A stretch of 64,000 nucleotides of DNA from Rhopalosiphum padi (Eukaryota > Arthropoda > Insecta > Hemiptera > Aphididae): positions 48,893,858 through 48,957,857 of the forward strand of contig NC_083598.1 of NCBI RefSeq assembly GCF_020882245.1. Reading direction: 5' to 3'. Below are positions 50,991 through 64,000 of this stretch, in pieces. Position 1 is the stretch's first letter, and each line of letters begins with the position of its first letter. A program made the translations under genes and the position numbers. The notes beneath the pieces are model-generated. The model was not told the DNA's origin, made no database searches, and worked only from the letters and a program-made list of their open reading frames with translations.

Positions 50991-53900
50991 AATATTATTA
51001 TTATTAATATATTGTATTTCGTATATATACAATTGTTCTGTGTAGGTTGGCCCATTTAACTTGATTACTCGGGCGATATTTTTGATTTTTACGCAAACTC
51101 TTTTTCTATGTTTACTTTTGTAAACAAATTTTTTCATACAAATTTTTTTAAACATTTATTTTTTCTCAAAGTTCAGAAACCATTAATTGTAATTACATAT
51201 TCTGAAATGAGATACAGTTAAGGTATTTAAAGTTTATGAGTTTGCATAGTAGTAATGCAGTTCACGAAGCGATGCATCTCTGAACTTCATTGAAGCTCTA
51301 AGCGTTTTTAATATTAAATCGATATATTTTGTACATTGCAATGATTAGAATAATTTTTTTATAACAGTCAATATGTACAATGTATACATTCTATTATCTC
51401 ACAAAAAAATAAAACGACTCGATGACACTTAACATTTATTTTTGAAATCAAATAATATGAAAAACAATTGTTCTCAATGTTGACTTGCTATTTCATAAAT
51501 TGAGGGCTGGGTGTGAGGTTCATTATCATGTAACATATAATTTTATACATTACTGGTATATTATAATTCTGGTTTATCATAGGTACAAGGTACATTTATT
51601 ATTCTCCGAAAAGAAAAATATATTTTTATTTTACTTATATGTACAAACTTAAAAACAAGTATGTACAATTATTATTTTTACAAAAGTTTTATAAATACCT
51701 ACAATATTTTATACAGTTTTAAAATAGCGCATCATTTTATTATAATCACTTTACCTTTGAAAAAAAAATAGTTTTAAAACTTTTTATCATACAGAATTTT
51801 TAATTGTTCTTTAATGACATTCATACATTTAATTAAAAACCGAATATTTTTCTAAACTTTAAAAACAACTTTTTTGTTTTTAATAAAAATGTAAGTATAC
51901 TTTCAAAGTGAACTACTAAGACCCTTGTCACTAACTCATTTTTATAAGCTTAAATTATTATAAAAACAAAACAATCGTTTTAATATTATCTTGATACGCG
52001 TACAAGTGTATATACAATAATATTATTGTATATATACAAGGATGATTGCATTTTTCTTACGCCATAATAATATAGTTAGAATACCTAAATTTATTTACGC
52101 AGAACCCTGCAAATCACCGTATACAGACGACCAAAGTTTAAGAATTTTGATGTTCCGTTATCTAATGCTTTATCTTGTTAATTATTCACTAAATATCTAA
52201 AACATTCTATTTAAAATTATTTATATATATATATTTTACTTTTGATTGTTAAAAGTTATCAGTAATTCCACCTCGATAAAATTGAAAATCTGTTCTAGTG
52301 TAAATTCAGGCTTACTAGATATCATTATCACATTCTTCAATATAACAACATGTAAAATCATTTATCAAAATAAGATATTATTTTATACACCCCCCGAGTT
52401 AAAGATACATCACTATATCTATATAATATTGACCGAGATAGTTTATTTTCATCTTTTATTTATATAATATTAATTATTGATCTGATATTGTTATTTTATA
52501 AATTCTTATTAACCAGTGACAGTTTTAGTAAAGACAAATCTAATATATATACATAACCAATGAACGTGTGATGGTATATTATGTATTAATAACCATACAA
52601 TTATATTTTAAAATTTACTTTAAATAAGATAGTGTCATTTACAATGTGTCAAGTGTTGAAGAACTATATTAATTTAAAGAATTGCATGATCACGATCGCA
52701 CTCCTAAATCTATACATTAGTTCCTGATAATGAGGGTAAAAATTATGTATGTGAATGTTTTTTTTTAATTGATTAAGTGGTTAATGTTGAGAAGTATTAT
52801 TTTGTGTAACGTGGTATCTACAATACAACAAATAAATAAAAACTATACATCTATGAGAAAGTATACTATTAAAATACTTTCGGTATCCACGCGTTGTTAA
52901 AATGTATTTGGACACGTTTATTAATCTATATTAATAAATAGCACGAAAAGTTTTTCAATATAATATTCTAATTTATATTGTATACGGTTGATTTATCGTT
53001 TAAATTTAATATGTTTAAGTGCATGATTCATTTATTAAACGTAACGTGGCGGAATTCGAATAAAATACCAATTGAATGGACAAATTGGGCCTCAGGAGAA
53101 TTGTTTACTAAGGATCATCATACTTATTTTTTTATTTTAGGTATACATGTATTCAAATTATGATTTTTTAAATTTATAAAAACACCTACTTAAGGATTTT
53201 CGTCTATAAACTTCGATATTTTTTACCAAAAAAATCACGAAAGCGATGAGATGCATTTTGTTTCACTTCTATATTATGACTTCTTAAAAATCGAATTGTA
53301 TTTGAAAATATACGTACTAATGATTAATATTTGATTTAAACCACCAAAAACAATATTGGTTCAAATTTTGATTAAGATATATAAATGTTTTGAAAAAGAA
53401 CCATCTCTTTTACAATTTATAGTTTTTTTTTTATCTCTGTACAACACATCCTAGTTGTTAATAGCATAGCAACAATTTTTATTTTAAAATATGGTTAAGT
53501 GTATTTAAAAATTTCAAAAATTATACTTTCAAAAAATACGTCATTAAATGATAAAAAGAATGTAATCATACTTAGCGAGTCGACTCAAAGTATCCCGTGT
53601 ATTGTACTGTCAACGAACCGTTAGGTAATAATAGAACCCGTGAATGGTATTTATTTTTTTTTTTTTTATTAACTGCTGCAGACGTTGGTTATTAGAACTA
53701 TAGTGAGTAACTAAAGAGTAAAAAGATAGACGGTCTTTTAACAGACCCTTTTCATCATCTGTCCATCGATGTTAAGTAGGTTGAAAATTCAATTTTAAAT
53801 TGAAACAAAAACGCTGTAATTTTTATCGTTATCGTACATTTTGTGCATTGTTGTAGCACATTACCATATAATATGTATACACAAAACGAAAATTAAACAA

Positions 53901-55117
53901 TAGTAATTATATTGCAGACACTTTCCACACATACATTACCATATTAGTATGTAAAAAAAATGTATGCGATTTTTTTAACAGTTTAAAATTGATCTATTTT
54001 TTCACGCGGACGACTATAATAACGAATAGACGAATTTACGTAGTTATAATATCATTAAATTGTATGGGAAAACGGCTGGTTTTGGTCAGCTGGCAGCAGG
54101 TAATAGTATAATTCCACGTGCTGATATATTTATAAATGCTCTGAAATTTAAATTAAATACATTTAGTGGACATTATGCATTTATTGCTATTTGGTTTTAA
54201 AATTTTACTGAAAAATATTTACAGTAGAGCAAACATAAAATAAAACGAAATGCTAGACGGGATCTATGCAAACAAATATTTTTATAACACCTTTTTTTTT
54301 GTTTTTAGCGGAACCGAAATGTTATATTCTCGTTTTTATCATGTTATTAATTTAAAATGTATTATAATATAATATGGTCTGTCAGTGCGATTGATTTCAA
54401 TTTTCGATGATGAACTGCAGTGACTTATTCTATAATTTGGATGATATTTTACACGTCTATATAACGCTAAACCGTGACAGACGTGTAGTAGATTTTCCAA
54501 GCATGTTTCAGAGACTTATATTTTTAACAAAATATGCATACGTATAATAAAATAATAACAATAATTTTATTACTGGTTACTTGTATTCAACTACTTATAA
54601 ACGTAAGCGATGATCAATATAATTTTCATTTATTTATATCATTCGTCGTTTAATTACAAAAATAATAATAATGGTAGGTAATAGTAGATAGTGATGTTGT
54701 GGACAGTAAAGTTAAGTTCGTAATAAAGGACCTAAACATTTCTAAATATTCGATCCAAATATCCAACTCGATTTGGTTTGAATTAAAACAATATATATAT
54801 ATATAATTTGATAAAGATATAAAAAAAATGTAATGAAATGATCGTTGTTAAGTATATATTATTCATTCATATTTTTTCTTATGATTTTATCTACATAATA
54901 TCTTTTTAAATTTCTCAAAACACTTTTTTTAAGTTTGACTTTTGTGTCATATAATTAGATATAAATGCTTCAGTTTAGTTTTAGAAACGTTCTTTTATTT
55001 TTGGTATCAAAATTAGATTTGTTTTCTCATTGAAAAGTCTTCATTTTGATATCCTTTCCATACATAATATTATTTCATACTTGAACGATAATCGATGAGG
55101 TACAATTACTTTCATTA
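50991..55117. other. AT-rich non-coding stretch
   Basis: No supported gene. A short AAT/ATT palindromic run sits at 50980-51010. A 61-codon plus-strand frame at 52978-53163 (NVTWRNSNKIPIEWTNWASG) is slightly protein-like but has no context. Confidence 0.5.
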
Positions 55118-55306
55118 CTAACACGTACAACGGCGGCACTTGCCAATAAAATAATGAAATCGCTTTTCACTACAAACACTATCACCATCACCGCAACCTG
55201 TACACTTGCCTTTTGTATAGCCCCTCTTGGTGACTATTTGGCGTCGACCACGCAACAGATCGGTTGCCAACGCGGTTGTGGCTGCGACCGCAGTTCTGAA
55301 CTTCTG
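55118..55306 (-). CDS. orphan six-cysteine terminal exon candidate
   Basis: The minus-strand frame has no ATG; it follows CCGTTGCAG, a possible acceptor, at 55307 and runs 62 codons to TAG. The peptide begins QKFRTAVAATTALATDLLRG or one codon later, has a basic middle (RGRRQIVTKRGYTKGK) and a cysteine-rich tail with pattern C-x2-C-x6-C-x13-C-x2-C-x-C, ending RRCTC. It is GC-richer than its surroundings. A first exon with Met and perhaps a signal peptide would be needed upstream (above 55310), and I did not find it. The acceptor's pyrimidine tract is poor. It could be the mature part of a small disulfide-rich secreted peptide, or a chance frame. Confidence 0.3.
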   Translation of the reverse strand, partial: QKFRTAVAATTALATDLLRGRRQIVTKRGYTKGKCTGCGDGDSVCSEKRFHYFIGKCRRCTC

Positions 55307-55309
55307 CAA

Positions 55310-58300
55310 CGGTCTATATATTTTTAATAATACGATTTAAGGACCAGTGTTACTTTGAACACGAAACGATACGCACTTAAAAACAGGTGGAACCGAAGTA
55401 TACATACGGAAATAACAACAATGCATATTGTATTTTCGAAAAAAAAAAATTCGTTTTCTTTTTGAGATATATTTGTTGGAAAAATTGATGAAGACGGTCA
55501 GGTTAATTAACTTTAATATTGAGGCAACAAAATTGCAGGTAATTTTACATAAATTTGTTTTAATGTTTAAAAGCTAGCGGTATATATATTTATCATTTAG
55601 ACTTTTTATAATCGGTGTTTCTCGTGACATTTTTTTAATCAAGCCCTACCTTATACATGTATAAAAATCACAATACACTCATAATTAAAATGTTCAAAAC
55701 TGGAAACCTAACACTATTAATTGGTTTTTAAACACAAATTATTGTTAAGTTGTTTCATTTTAGCTACGATACCTATATTTATATTTTTATTGCTGTCGTA
55801 CTTATAAAAAATAATATCGGACATTTTTAGTTTGAACATCATCGACTTACGTCTTGCGTTGTGCGATATTTTTATCGACTACGGCACAAATCAATTATTA
55901 TAATAATCACGTAAAACATGATTTTCCTTCACGTCACGCGTCGCTGCAGCACGTACATTTATATTAGGTAGTCGACTTTATATCGACATTTACTTTACAA
56001 TATTGTACCAACGCAAAATTTATGTTTTTTAGTATTGCATTCATCTTCATATTTTTCATCGTTATCTAATATCCACGTTCCGTACCAATCTACACAATCA
56101 AATTTTTATTTTTAAATAACCAAAATAATAATAACGTTATCGATTCTTTCAACAGAGCAACAGAGTACACGCGATGTGAATCGATGGTATTCATAATTTA
56201 CGATATATTAAATAATTATAGACAACAGGAGTGAAGTGGGAATATATGTAGGTATGCCGGAAAATCTGTGGTGCTTTAAACTATTTGTTCTGCACTCGAT
56301 ATTTGCCTATCAAAGTTTCCACACGTCGAAGTTATTTGAAAATATAAAATTTCGGAATATCTCGGTTCGCTCGATATGTTTCGGCCAGGGGTAAATATTT
56401 CCTAGAATTTCTCGGTGAACACGAAAACAACGAATTCCAGGTTAATTTTACCGCACACGCGTTTCCTCGGGTGATTTACCGGGTCGGCAGACGGTGAAGC
56501 CGAGAGATCGACGGGGGGTGTGTATTGCGGGCCGGGTAAAATATATAATACTATGTTCGGAGGGTAAGTATAATGTACAGCTGATATCGCCTGTTACGCC
56601 GCAGGCAATGCGCGTGCAATTCCCATGTCGGGTCCCATGTCCCCGCAGAGCAGAAAAACGACAACGACAACGTGACGCGACTCAACGACGACGACAGAAA
56701 TAATAATAATAATAATATATTATATTATTATTATGATTGTGTGCGCGCGTTTCGGTGATATCGAGAGTGCGCCGGTTATTCCGGACTAATCAATATATGA
56801 ATATTACATGTTGTGCCGTACGCATCGAAATTATTCGTAAGCGCACTCACACTCGACGGAATTGATGTATTATTGTCCACGGCCGTATATGGTATACCAC
56901 CGGGGGACGCTGAATATTACGCTTGCAAATATACGTATGCCGTATAATACAATATTATGTACCTGAGTTGCGTCCAGAAAAATATCTCTTTTACCTTTTT
57001 TTGGATTTACTCGGCAAGTCACCTCTCATGAGGTTATTTCGGTGCAATCCGGATATCCTACAATATTTATAGATTTTGGAAATGTTTTCTATAATTATTA
57101 CTATGAAACATCGACCTTTATTCCGATAAGAAAACGATTCTCAATTGGTGCTCTGTGAATTTAGTCTATTGATGTATCACGATTATTGTAATCGTGTGAA
57201 ACATTCATATTATTGTTTTTAGTAATTTTTAAAATTTAAATTACTACATGCGTTCTTATTCATTATTTATTAACTAAACTATTTAATTAAAAATTTTATA
57301 AAATATTCATAATATTTTATAAGTATTGGTTGAAAACTAAGAAAATTAGGAAAATTACTAAAATTATTGTAAACAATATTTTATAAACGAGATTAACAAT
57401 ATTTATATTATTATTTATAAAAACTATACAATTTATTCATAACCAATTTGTATTACAGTTGGAGCTGGTTCTTTTGTAAATAATTGTTCATTTTGGAATA
57501 TTCCTCTGACTATATTCCTCTGTACGTGCAGTTGTATAATATAAAGCCATGCACTAAAATAGTATGATTAATTTATCAGTATAAAATATACGATATTTTG
57601 TAGTCTAGTACTGATCGTATAATAAAATCTGGAAATTCCGATGATATATTTTGAGTAGTAGCGCGAATGAACTTCGATTCGATCGTTTCTGTTTACGATA
57701 TTTTGAAAATATTGCGTTTCAATATAATATGTAGGACTTACTACATATACAATGTATTGTGTATTTTGAATATTATATTTTATAGTGCTGGACTTGAACG
57801 TGATTGTGTAGGTACACATTTTTGTTATTATTATTATTTTTGTATACGGCTGCACCGAGTATAATAATATTGTTATATCGCTCTAAAGAAATAGCATTGT
57901 ATGGATCTATCTGCTATGCTGCAGGCATATGTGAGGTGTGGTACGCAATTTCATATTACAGGATTGATTTTAAGGCGATTTTCTCTGTGGCATACGTGAA
58001 CGTCATTGACTATATGTTAAAACAAATTTATCTATACCCAATTTCACAAAATCTAGTCTTCTGACCAGTTATCGTTTGATAGGTTAATCTAATCTAACCG
58101 GGTGAATTATAACGGGTTCTTCGGTCATTCAATAGATCTGGTGCAAGTAGGAGGAATCGAGTTTTAGTTTCCAATAGGAATGCGTGAAAATTGAAAATTT
58201 TATTATATTAACAACGATATCAATATAATATAATATTTTGTAACACATCTAGGCAATTGGCAATTTTTAAATAGTTACTGCTTTGTCTCTACTCCTAGTT

Positions 58301-61300
58301 CTCCAAACAGTCCAAACTATCTATTTTTTCAGATATCCCACACAATATTGTTTCAAGTGACAAGTATAATTATTATCTATATTAAACCACATTAGCCTAA
58401 TACTATGCACTTGATAATTATTTTTTTTCAAAATAACAATCCTTTATAATCAGATTCTTACAAGACAATGACCAAATTATTACAAAATTCAATTAGATCA
58501 AAATTGTTTAGTTAGGGATTTAAGCTTTTGGAAAATAATCAAATTTATTTTTTAGTTTATTATTTACTTTTTGTTACATTATTCTTAGCTGATTCAAATC
58601 CAATATGAAATAATACATGAACAAATTAGATACATAATAATATTATGGCACAGAAATTATTAGCCAATTATAATATGATAGTATTACAATTTAAAATGTA
58701 TAAAAGCAAATATTTTTATAATCTTGATAAAAGAAATAATATTAGCAATAACAGAAATATAACGATAGTATAGAAAAAGTTAAATATCATATAGAATGGA
58801 TAGACTAAATTATACAGTACGGAGAAGAATGTAGTTTTACAAGATAAATAATTATTAAGAAATAAGACTACGATGAAAGTTTAATTTTGACAACAAATTT
58901 GCAAACATAACATTTAAAGAAGGAAAAATTGTACCAGCAGTTTTAAACTGTTTATGAAACGTTTTTGAAAAAAAAAAAACAAATATCCAGACATGATGTG
59001 ACTTTCAAACATATTATTACGAATTTCTGACATTTTTGTTGTGAGTGTTATGACCTACGCCCACACAATATGACGAGTAACGACAATACGTCGTAAAATA
59101 TAATATAATATGTTTCATATCAGCTTTAGGTTTTTCAGTGGTTCATTTTCGCGGTCAACTCGTGAAAATTATATTCGTACTCCTGCGTTGGACCCTATCG
59201 TTCCGGTCCCGAGGATTAACCACATATTATTATATTCCTAGATATTACATACCTATACGTATGTGTATATGTGTGTTTCGGCCCACAACATTACAAAACG
59301 TCTCGCCCGACTCTCGTCGTTTGCTAACTGTCAAAACATGACAAAACCACTAGGCGGTCGACGCCGGTGATTACGTGTCGTGACACGTATCGCAGTACAC
59401 GGCGACGCATATAACATTATTATCATCACAGTAAGTTTTCGTTTCCGCCATAGCCACCAAACGATAAATGTGTAAACAGCGAGAGAAAGTCTCGTGGGGC
59501 TACAAAACGTTTCGGACAAGATGAAAAGTCGAACAAAAATTAATTAATATTAAAAAAATATATATAAATTAATATTATAAATTTAAAAGTTTAAATTCAT
59601 ACGGTTACGTTTTGTTTGTTACGTACGCCTATTATTTTAAATAAATAACACGTCAGACTATGTAAAACAAAAATGTAATTTCCGATTATGAATCAAAGCT
59701 TTTTTAGTATGTTATAATATAATATATCTGCATAACAGTTTTATCATTGCGTGGTATCTTTTAAAAGGTTTATTTAATTATAACAACTGTAATAAAGTAC
59801 AATTTCAAACCGGACGAGTATTTTCAAACTGTTTAACCGTCAATTTTATGGGTATAGGTAAAATCACTTGACTGTAAAATGCGAAAAACTTATAACAATA
59901 ATATAAGTCTAATTTATAGGTAAAGGATAACCGAAATTTTCACGTCTTCGCGTGTATCTTGTGTGACATTTATATTTTCACCATATAAAGTGGTATTAAT
60001 TTCATTGTTATACAAGATGAATCTGTAGGATGCGAACGAACAATGTTCAATACGGTCACTAAAACCGATAACTTTGCTCACAAAATATTTATATTTTTTT
60101 TACATAAAATAATTAATTGGATACGTTTTAAGAGTAAAAAACATGTAAAATTAAAAATAAAATATCTGAAAAATTTCGGTACAAAATATTACTAATAATG
60201 AGAAAGGTGGTACTGAAACCGATGGCTCGAAACCTGAAGCTACTACACACCATTGTGTGATAAAAATTATATTACAAACAAAAACTTCAACATTCGTTCA
60301 TCCGCGATAGATTCTACAGCGTATTCCACTATCAGCAGAATGCGGGTAAACTCGGTATGCGCATATCATTATAATAATATCTACCTACATTGTTTTTCTA
60401 ACCTCGAATAGAGCTCACGCACCGCAGCGATATTATGTGCGTACGCATTTATATACCTTTTATCAGCGTTAAACACACTCTTCTCATCCGCACTTGTCGT
60501 GGACCCTACTCATAAACGCCGCTTGAATCGCACCACCTAGCGGGCCGGATAGTAAAAACGTATTATTATGCGTAAAGTCTGTTCCGTTTGATTTAGTTAA
60601 AAACGTAAAATGAACACTCCAACGCGTGGTATTTGGGCGTTGACCCCAAAAAGACTTGTTATGAAGTATAAAATATTATAATAATAATTCAATAACGATA
60701 CACCCGAAAGATAATAATTAGATTTGACCTACTCTTGAGCGATTGGTAGGTATTTGATAGACAGTTGATTGACTAGTAACTATAGTAAATGTGTTTTTAA
60801 TAGAAATACAAGAGTTTGTCACGATAAACCACGTCATTTGCAGGAGACAAATATTGTATAAAATACGGAAGCAGTTATTATAAGATTGCCGATTGGGCAT
60901 GAACAAATTAATTAATTCAGTACACTTATTATTTAAATACTAATCGGATCGATTTTCCCGGATATTTTTTGAAAAACTTGTATAATTAATATTTTGTTTA
61001 TAGTTGGCCTACTGCGAATGATCATATCCCCTCCCCATTTTAAAATTCTAGCTTCACTGCTCCATATAATATAGTGCACTACAGTGTAATTATACATAAT
61101 TTATACTATACGAGTTTGCGCGTATGTAATATAATATGAACCTTTATATTGTATTCGCACGGCGTAACATATTTGGCGTAATTTAAAAGGGGGGTGGGTA
61201 TGACCCCCTTTGAATTTTTACAACCGACAAGCAATCGCGTACAACGCACGGAAATTAAAAAAAAAAAAAAAACAAATTAAAAGGGTGTTGTTTGAGTCCA

Positions 61301-61946
61301 GAAAACCGTATAAAGGCTATGCATGTAAACCATATATATAATATTATTATATAGTGAATACCAGCCTTTATTCATCGACGGCCCAAATTGGAAAAAAAAT
61401 ATGCATTGCATATATGATATTGCGGCAAAAAAGGTCATCTAAAAATTGTCAGTGCTATTTTTATAATACCTACATGAAAAATACTTTTACAATACTATCA
61501 TGTTGTGTTAATTTTGGGTCATTATTACTTTATAAACCAATTTATTATAATATATAATATACATTTCAAATTGTCTATTTGTTCAAACTTGAAAATATAT
61601 ATATTTATACTTTAAGTGATGTATGAGACAATTAAAAAACTTACATCAAAGTATGTCATAAGTTCAGACTATTTTTTCTATATCTACTCATTAAGTAATA
61701 GAACAGTGTACGGATATTAAACGAACTAATGAACATATAAAATGTAAAAAACAATTTTAAAACAAAATAGATTGTATTAAGCATACTGGCACTCGCCTAA
61801 CCTAACCTACCCGACGCGTCCTATATCGTTGATCTAACTTTATGTACATTTTCGATTTATACTTATATATTATAGTCTATAACATACATGTATATATATC
61901 ATTGTTATCATCGTTGAAATCTAATTATAAGGCTTTATTTTTTTCA
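55310..61946. other. non-coding stretch upstream of eag
   Basis: AT-rich with GC-richer patches at 56400-56900 (ORF-like but low-complexity Arg/Gln codons, donor-like GGGTAAGTA near 56566 and acceptor-like CCGCAG sites), 59140-59500 and 60280-60560. No gene is supported. A CCTAACCTAACCTA string occurs at 61796-61809. Distal regulatory DNA or 5' non-coding exons of eag could lie here. Confidence 0.4.
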
Positions 61947-62700
61947 GGAACTCGTAAGTGCGCCGTCGCCCAAAAGGCTCCTGACCTCTCACGAGTCCAT
62001 GCTGTCCTCCATCGCTGCCATAGTTGTTGTGACTGTCGACGACAGCTGTGGACCTCGAGAGCAACTTGACGACACTAACCGTCGTCAACGCCGTCGTGGT
62101 CGCTATTTTTCTTATTCTGCCACAGCAGCTAACACCTCTCACCACTGCCGTCGTCTAACGACGATCCTACCGGACCAGGTAGCCGGGCACAGATGAAACC
62201 ATCATCACCGTCTCAATCGTCGTCTCCACCGTCGCCATCGACAGCCGTTTACGGCTTGATCGTCGACCGCGACCGGCTCGGGCAAGATCTCGTTCAAAAG
62301 CACAGGGAGTCGTCGCCTTCCTAGTTCGCGTCGACCTCTCGACGGGGGGGTGGAGGGCTCTTCGATGTACGCGCGATCCATCATTACCACAGCAGCAGTC
62401 GCCACTACCACCGCCACTGACCGCACTGACGACCGGCGTCGATTATGAAGAAACACAAACGCGAACACTTGGATTGCGGCTGACGACGATAACTGAACTG
62501 CGGTCCCGGGGGGGACACACACGATCACTCGCCACACACACACACTTCACAAACCATAACACACACACACGTCCATACACACATATACACACACATACAC
62601 ACACACTCCCAACCCACCCACCCACACAAACACATACTCATGATACGCGCCCACAAAGGATACCGCAAACGACAACACTACATATAGCTGGCAGCTGAGC
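61947..62700 (+). promoter_or_regulatory. GC-rich CGTCGT/AC-rich leader or promoter region of eag
   Basis: A TTTATTTTTTTCAG acceptor-like site precedes a 750-bp GC-rich block of CGTCGT and CCGTCG words followed by imperfect AC repeats (62510-62640). Short open frames exist on both strands (75, 65 and 112 codons) but are low-complexity and mutually overlapping. The position just upstream of the eag start suggests a promoter-proximal region or 5' UTR. No TATA box is obvious. Confidence 0.4.
62511..62640. repeat. imperfect AC-rich repeat
   Basis: Several short ACACAC runs separated by other bases, plus a CCCACCCACCCAC segment. It is distinct in texture from the long perfect microsatellites elsewhere in the window. 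Confidence 0.85.
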
Positions 62701-62976
62701 GATACATACATAATAATATTTTTGTATGATAACTCGTCATCGCGCCTCTCACCCCTCGTCCACTCAAATTAATTTTACGAACAGCTCACGCCGTCGTGTT
62801 TTTGATACATGATTTTGTAGATATTATATTATAATAAACGATCGATGTGATAATATGTTTTCACTCGAGACCGCGACGCGAAAATTGTAAAAATATAACA
62901 CAAAGCGATACCGCGGTCACCGTCGTTGTCCTAATCGTCCGCGTCGTCGTACGCGCGTTTGATTTTGTCCGCCAAT

Positions 62977-63012
62977 ATGGCCGAAACGACACACTCGAGC
63001 AAACATAGCTAA
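62977..63012 (+). CDS. uORF in the eag 5' leader (11 residues)
   Basis: ATG in good context (CCAATATGGCC: A at -3, G at +4) opens MAETTHSSKHS and ends at TAA (63010-63012), 34 nt before the eag ATG. It is out of frame with eag. If it is in the mature leader it would be expected to dampen translation of the channel. Whether it is translated is unknown. Confidence 0.45.
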   Translation: MAETTHSSKHS

Positions 63013-63046
63013 CAGCCTACTCCTGGGTAACAAAGGTGCACCCATT

Positions 63047-63125
63047 ATGCCAGGGGGCCGACGAGGTCTGGTCGCCCCTCAAAACACGTTCTTGGAAAAC
63101 ATCATCCGAAGATCGAGCTCTCAAC
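63047..63125 (+). CDS. eag: ether-a-go-go voltage-gated K+ channel, first coding exon
   Basis: Reads MPGGRRGLVAPQNTFLENII and then RRSSSQ, 26 codons plus one base, ending at the strong donor GTAAGT (63126). This is the N-terminal cap and start of the PAS domain of the KCNH/EAG family; it matches what I recall of Drosophila Eag almost residue for residue, and the split codon beginning with C fits the Pro that follows there. EAG channels are tetrameric, voltage-gated, K+-selective plasma-membrane channels with an N-terminal PAS and C-terminal cyclic-nucleotide-binding-like domain, controlling neuronal excitability. The start is fixed by homology and by an in-frame TGA at 62960-62962 with no other in-frame ATG between. 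The remaining exons lie beyond the window. Confidence 0.93.
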
Positions 63126-64000
63126 GTAAGTACACACACTAGTTTTATTACTAATATTAGAAATAATAATTATCATAAATTATGTGTATTAAAAAATATC
63201 ATATAACATAATAACATTGACTAAGGATAAATTATGGTTATAATTGATATCATTGTAGTTGGCAAAGGTTGGTAGGTTCGTAAAAACAATTCTTTAGAGT
63301 TGTTAAATTGAATTAACGTTAAGTTAAAATTTATAAAATGTTATATATTTATGTCTAAAACTGTAAAATTCATATAATATATATAGGTAACTCAAATCAG
63401 TCAAAAGTTCATTTATTTTTTTATTGTTTTTAATTTTACCCTTGATCGTCACATTTATCCATATTATAGTTGTTGTGCAGCATTTAGATATTTTGTGTTA
63501 TAACTAAATATTTTATGATCTAATTTTTTAATTTTGATCACAACTATTTAATATTCGGTTTAGTCCATCACACGTTCTGTCAAGTAATAAGCTGAGAAAT
63601 ATTTATTAGTTTATATGTATTATAAAATAATTTTATACAGCATAATTAAAAAATAACTTGATTATTTTTCATATTAATTGGAAAAAAAGAAAAATTATTC
63701 CAATATACACTGTAACTATAGGTCGTAAAGTTAAGAAAAAATACATTTTTAACTGTTCAAGTTCAATGACTATATTTGATAATAAAATATAGATAACCGT
63801 GGTATAAACTCACTATTAATTTGGTGTTATCATTGAAAACGATCGATTTGTTCGTTCCGACACGATAACTTCGGTACACGTTTTATACATTAGACTTAAG
63901 TATATCGCGCGTATTACAATATTGAAAGATTGAGATCGGAGAGCGCTTCGGGAAGGAAAATTTCGTCCTTTATCGCCGGAGACTTCGTCGCTGTTTTGAA
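63126..64000 (+). other. start of eag intron 1
   Basis: Begins GTAAGT. The rest is AT-rich with no sequence matching the expected next PAS-domain exon, so the first intron exceeds 875 bp. The last 80 bases are GC-richer and may begin another element. Confidence 0.75.

Noticed and set aside
60250..60378. ATG-less plus-strand frame reading IRDRFYSVFHYQQNAGKLG
   Set aside because: Only about 36 codons, without start or convincing splice sites; within chance expectation.
61796..61809. CCTAACCTAACCTA, resembling the insect TTAGG telomeric repeat
   Set aside because: Fewer than three units; expected by chance and not evidence of a telomere or fusion point.
62205..62543. 112-codon minus-strand ORF with Val/Arg/Pro-rich product
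   Set aside because: Low-complexity translation of the CGTCGT block upstream of eag, overlapping frames on the other strand; no splice or start support.
63930..63955. GAGATCGGAGAGCGCTTCGG resembles a sequencing-adapter end
   Set aside because: Only partial similarity with mismatches, and the sequence continues without a junction; coincidence is likelier.

Overview
The window is a gene-poor, strongly AT-rich stretch of an insect nuclear genome. It contains long A/T homopolymers, AT-rich microsatellites, spliceosomal introns, a decayed non-LTR retrotransposon and short inverted-repeat elements. An arthropod is well supported: an eag-type potassium-channel first exon close to the insect form, and a cuticle-like secreted protein whose signal peptide is split by an intron. 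An aphid or related hemipteran is my best guess from base composition and repeat texture; this is inference, not proof.

Layout. (1) 1-581: a GC-balanced block that looks like the promoter and first exon of an unidentified plus-strand gene (TATA box, leader, short uORF, possible 20-codon coding segment, GT donor). (2) 582-28500: almost entirely non-coding. It holds a dead non-LTR element on the minus strand (about 4970-7140), AC, AAT and TA microsatellites, a GC-rich putative cis-element (12300-12440) and a GC-balanced island open on both strands (25019-25564). (3) 28504-32599: one well-supported minus-strand gene. It encodes a 697-residue secreted, proline-rich, VPYPV-repeat protein in two exons, with a recognisable TATA box, initiator and poly(A) signal. 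(4) 32600-61950: non-coding or unassigned DNA with a TIR element (35160-35715), a 92-bp inverted-repeat element, GT repeats, several CpG/GC islands and a few weak exon candidates, the most interesting being a six-cysteine terminal-exon-like ORF (55118-55306, minus). (5) 61950-64000: a GC-rich, CGT/AC-rich leader or promoter region running into the first coding exon of the ether-a-go-go (eag) channel gene (63047-63125), with an 11-codon uORF ahead of it. The rest of eag lies to the right of the window.

The two confidently identified genes, the secreted matrix protein and the eag channel, have no evident functional link. The CpG-rich islands between about 46.9 and 62.7 kb are reasonable candidates for eag cis-regulation, but that is inference. 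I did not find a clearly novel multi-gene system. The observations most worth following are the mosaic, recently duplicated VPYPV protein and the orphan six-cysteine exon.
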